Of a stretch of DNA of 64,000 bases, positions 62,634 through 64,000 are shown in pieces. The position numbers were made by a program, and so were the translations under genes. The notes under the pieces were generated by a model. It was not told the origin of the DNA. It searched no databases and saw nothing but the letters and a program-made list of their open reading frames with translations. The first letter of the stretch is position 1; each line of letters starts with the position of its first letter. This DNA is from Streptomyces griseorubiginosus. GTDB lineage: Bacteria; Actinomycetota; Actinomycetes; Streptomycetales; Streptomycetaceae. The DNA is taken from NCBI RefSeq assembly GCF_017614965.1, contig NZ_WVUG01000008.1:1-64000 (forward strand). Reading direction: 5' to 3'.

Positions 62634-63275
62634 ATGTCCGAAACCAACGCTGTGACAACCGAGTTGACGACACAGTACGGAGCACAGGTAGCCGGCGACC
62701 TGGAGCGCAACCTCAAGGAACAAACCCGTGTCCGCGAGGAAATCGAGGCACTTCAGGAGCAGTTGGCCGCCCTCCAGCACGACCACACAATCCTGGTGAA
62801 TGTCCGGCAGGCTCTCGGACTTCCCAGCGCCCCCGCACAATCGGAGCCCGAAACAGCCCCAGCAGTGCCCGCGCCCCGCAAGAGGGCACCCGCGCCCGCA
62901 TCACGCCCGGGCAAGCAGAGGCGGACCGACAAGTCAGCCGGCAAGTCGGCCGCGCCGGCCGGCAAGCAGGCCCGTAAGCGGAGCACCGCCGCCTCGTCGG
63001 CCGGGCCGCGGGCCGTGCCCAAACTCGTCGACCTGGTCCGCGACCACCTGGCCGCCCAGCACGAGCCTCGCTCCGCCGCCGAGATCTCCACCGAACTCGA
63101 ACAGCAGCACCCCGACCGGGAGATCAAGACCAAGATCGTGCGCCTCACCCTCGAAGGACTCGTGGCCAAGAACCAGGCACAGCGCACCAAGCAGGGCCGC
63201 TCGGTCTTCTACGCCACACCCGAGGCCACCCAGCCCGACCCGAAGGACGAAGCCGAGTCGGAACAGCCTGTCTGA
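62634..63275 (+). CDS. basic coiled-coil / winged-helix protein
   Basis: 213 residues from ATG 62634 (AAAGGAG upstream). Residues ~15-60 form a coiled coil (LERNLKEQTRVREEIEALQEQ), ~65-125 a Pro/Ala/Lys-rich linker resembling histone-like tails, and ~130-195 a winged-helix-like fold (LVDLVRDHLAAQHEPRSAAE, IKTKIVRLTLEGLVAKN, GRSVFYAT). It is probably a DNA-binding regulator or nucleoid-associated protein. I recognise no named family. Monocistronic, with a ~240-bp upstream region free of genes. Confidence 0.75.
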   Translation: MSETNAVTTELTTQYGAQVAGDLERNLKEQTRVREEIEALQEQLAALQHDHTILVNVRQALGLPSAPAQSEPETAPAVPAPRKRAPAPASRPGKQRRTDKSAGKSAAPAGKQARKRSTAASSAGPRAVPKLVDLVRDHLAAQHEPRSAAEISTELEQQHPDREIKTKIVRLTLEGLVAKNQAQRTKQGRSVFYATPEATQPDPKDEAESEQPV

Positions 63276-63315
63276 CGACTCCGTGGAGCTTCAGCTCCCC
63301 CGCATGTCTGCGTGC

Positions 63316-63345
63316 CGCTGCCCGGACCGGCGGGTCCGGGCAGCG
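63316..63345. terminator. bidirectional terminator (13-bp perfect stem)
   Basis: CGCTGCCCGGACC and GGTCCGGGCAGCG pair perfectly around a 4-base loop. It lies between the convergent winged-helix gene and the P-domain protein gene. Confidence 0.8.
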
Positions 63346-63361
63346 GGGTGTCGTTCATGGG

Positions 63362-64000
63362 TCAGGGCGTCAGCTGCCAGCGGGCGATGTACCCGACGTC
63401 GATGGATGCCCGGTCCTGCACGCGCAGCTTCCAGGTCCCGTTGAGCGGCTGCGCGGAGGCGTCGACGGTGAAGGTCTGGTCGACGTTGTCCGCGGAGCCG
63501 CCGCTGCGGTTGAGCAGGGAGTAGACGGTGCCGCTGGGGCCGACCAGGTCGACGGTCAGGTCACCGCGGTAGGTGTGGACGATGTTGACGTAGACGGAGG
63601 TGGTCGCGGAGGCGTTGCCTTCGCGGCCGGTGATGGTCACCGGTGACTCCACGGCGGGTCCGTTGTCCGGGATGTCCACGCGGGTGGAGTTGGCGTAGAC
63701 GTAGGCGATCCGCCAGCTGAAGGTCTTCGAGACGGACGCACCCGTGCTGTCGGTGACCTTGACGGTGACGTCGCCGGTGCCGAGGGTGGTCGGCGTGCCG
63801 GTGATGAGACCGCTGGGGCTGATGCTCAGGCCGTCGGGCAGCCCGGTGGCCTCATAGGTCAGAGCGGCTCCGGAGTTGGTGGTGTAGGCGTCCAGTTGGA
63901 GGCTGACCGCCTGGCCGATACCGCTGGTCTGGTCGGCGATCGGGGCGAGGTTGACTCCGAGGGCGATGCGGTTGCCGACGTTGATCGCCGCCCAGGCGTC
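63362..64000 (-). CDS. secreted protein C-terminus with Ig-like and P domains (partial)
   Basis: The gene enters from beyond the right edge; about 212 C-terminal residues are visible. From the edge: DAWAAINVGNRIALG, possibly the end of a catalytic domain (the AWAAINVG ending resembles a subtilisin tail), then a putative Ig module (LPDGLSISPSGLITGTPT), then a proprotein-convertase P domain (VYVNIVHTYRGDLTVDLVGP, LNGTWKLRVQDRASIDVGYI). P domains sit at the C-termini of secreted S8, S1 or M4 proteases, so an extracellular protease is likely. Which family needs the missing part. Confidence 0.8.
   Translation of the reverse strand, partial: DAWAAINVGNRIALGVNLAPIADQTSGIGQAVSLQLDAYTTNSGAALTYEATGLPDGLSISPSGLITGTPTTLGTGDVTVKVTDSTGASVSKTFSWRIAYVYANSTRVDIPDNGPAVESPVTITGREGNASATTSVYVNIVHTYRGDLTVDLVGPSGTVYSLLNRSGGSADNVDQTFTVDASAQPLNGTWKLRVQDRASIDVGYIARWQLTP

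Overview
The window is high-GC DNA with strongly GC-biased third codon positions, frequent GTG/TTG starts, overlapping stop/start codons, apparently leaderless promoters and many actinobacterial families (AfsR/SARP-like and LuxR-type ATPase regulators, SpoIIE phosphatase, Tat-exported glycosidase). It looks like a Streptomyces or close relative, most likely an accessory or chromosome-arm region: there are no housekeeping, tRNA or rRNA genes, and at least six genes are frameshifted or truncated. All family assignments come from reading the sequence; no database search was run.

Layout. 0-1.3 kb: a short-chain dehydrogenase and a VOC/glyoxalase-like protein. 1.5-6.1 kb: a tightly coupled cassette of two possible small ORFs, an HExxH (ImmA/IrrE-like) protein, two tandem paralogous multi-pass membrane proteins (MAB_1171c-like) and an FAD oxidoreductase. 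6.2-8.7 kb: cytochrome bd oxidase (cydA, cydB). 8.9-9.3 kb: a frameshifted GAF-domain remnant. 9.4-13.9 kb: a giant membrane-anchored CHAT (caspase-like) protein whose C-terminus is a SecD periplasmic-domain homologue; a small unknown gene diverges from it. 14.7-17.1 kb: a frameshifted DEDDh exonuclease, an alpha/beta hydrolase and small hypotheticals. 17.2-22 kb: an AfsR-like regulator (TTA codon at residue 12) and a beta-lactamase-fold lipoprotein. 22.3-24.3 kb: two secreted hypotheticals around a truncated hydrolase. 24.4-30.3 kb: two large LuxR-type ATPase regulators, the second frameshifted in a T4 run, and a decayed hydrolase. 30.5-32.1 kb: a hydrolase/SDR operon. 32.8-35.2 kb: a PAS-GAF-SpoIIE-HATPase phosphatase. 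35.3-37.8 kb: a small LQxxxGNxAV protein and a DUF4157 (eCIS-associated) protein without any injection-system structural genes. 37.8-42.6 kb: aldo/keto reductase, bacterial expansin, LacI regulator and ferric-reductase-like flavocytochrome.

43.1-59.1 kb is a coherent sugar-acid locus, best read as L-fucose (and probably L-galactose/D-arabinose) catabolism. It has an ABC importer, L-fuconate dehydratase, lactonase, FucU/RbsD mutarotase, a zinc dehydrogenase, an SDR, a KDPG-type aldolase, a KDG-type kinase, an L-fucose dehydrogenase-type aldo/keto reductase and a GntR/FadR regulator in one overlapping operon. A convergent exported alpha-L-fucosidase, a second nearly identical GntR regulator and a DeoR regulator follow. 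An 11-bp palindrome ACATNNNATGT occurs upstream of both the transporter operon and the fucosidase/second GntR pair.

59.4-64 kb: a GH16-like protein without signal peptide, a CYP152-type P450 peroxygenase, a second SDR related to the one at the left edge, a basic coiled-coil/winged-helix protein and the C-terminal end of a secreted P-domain protein running off the window.

The most unusual items are the CHAT-SecD fusion, the membrane-protein/metallopeptidase cassette with embedded small ORFs and a TTA codon, and the orphan eCIS-type pair.
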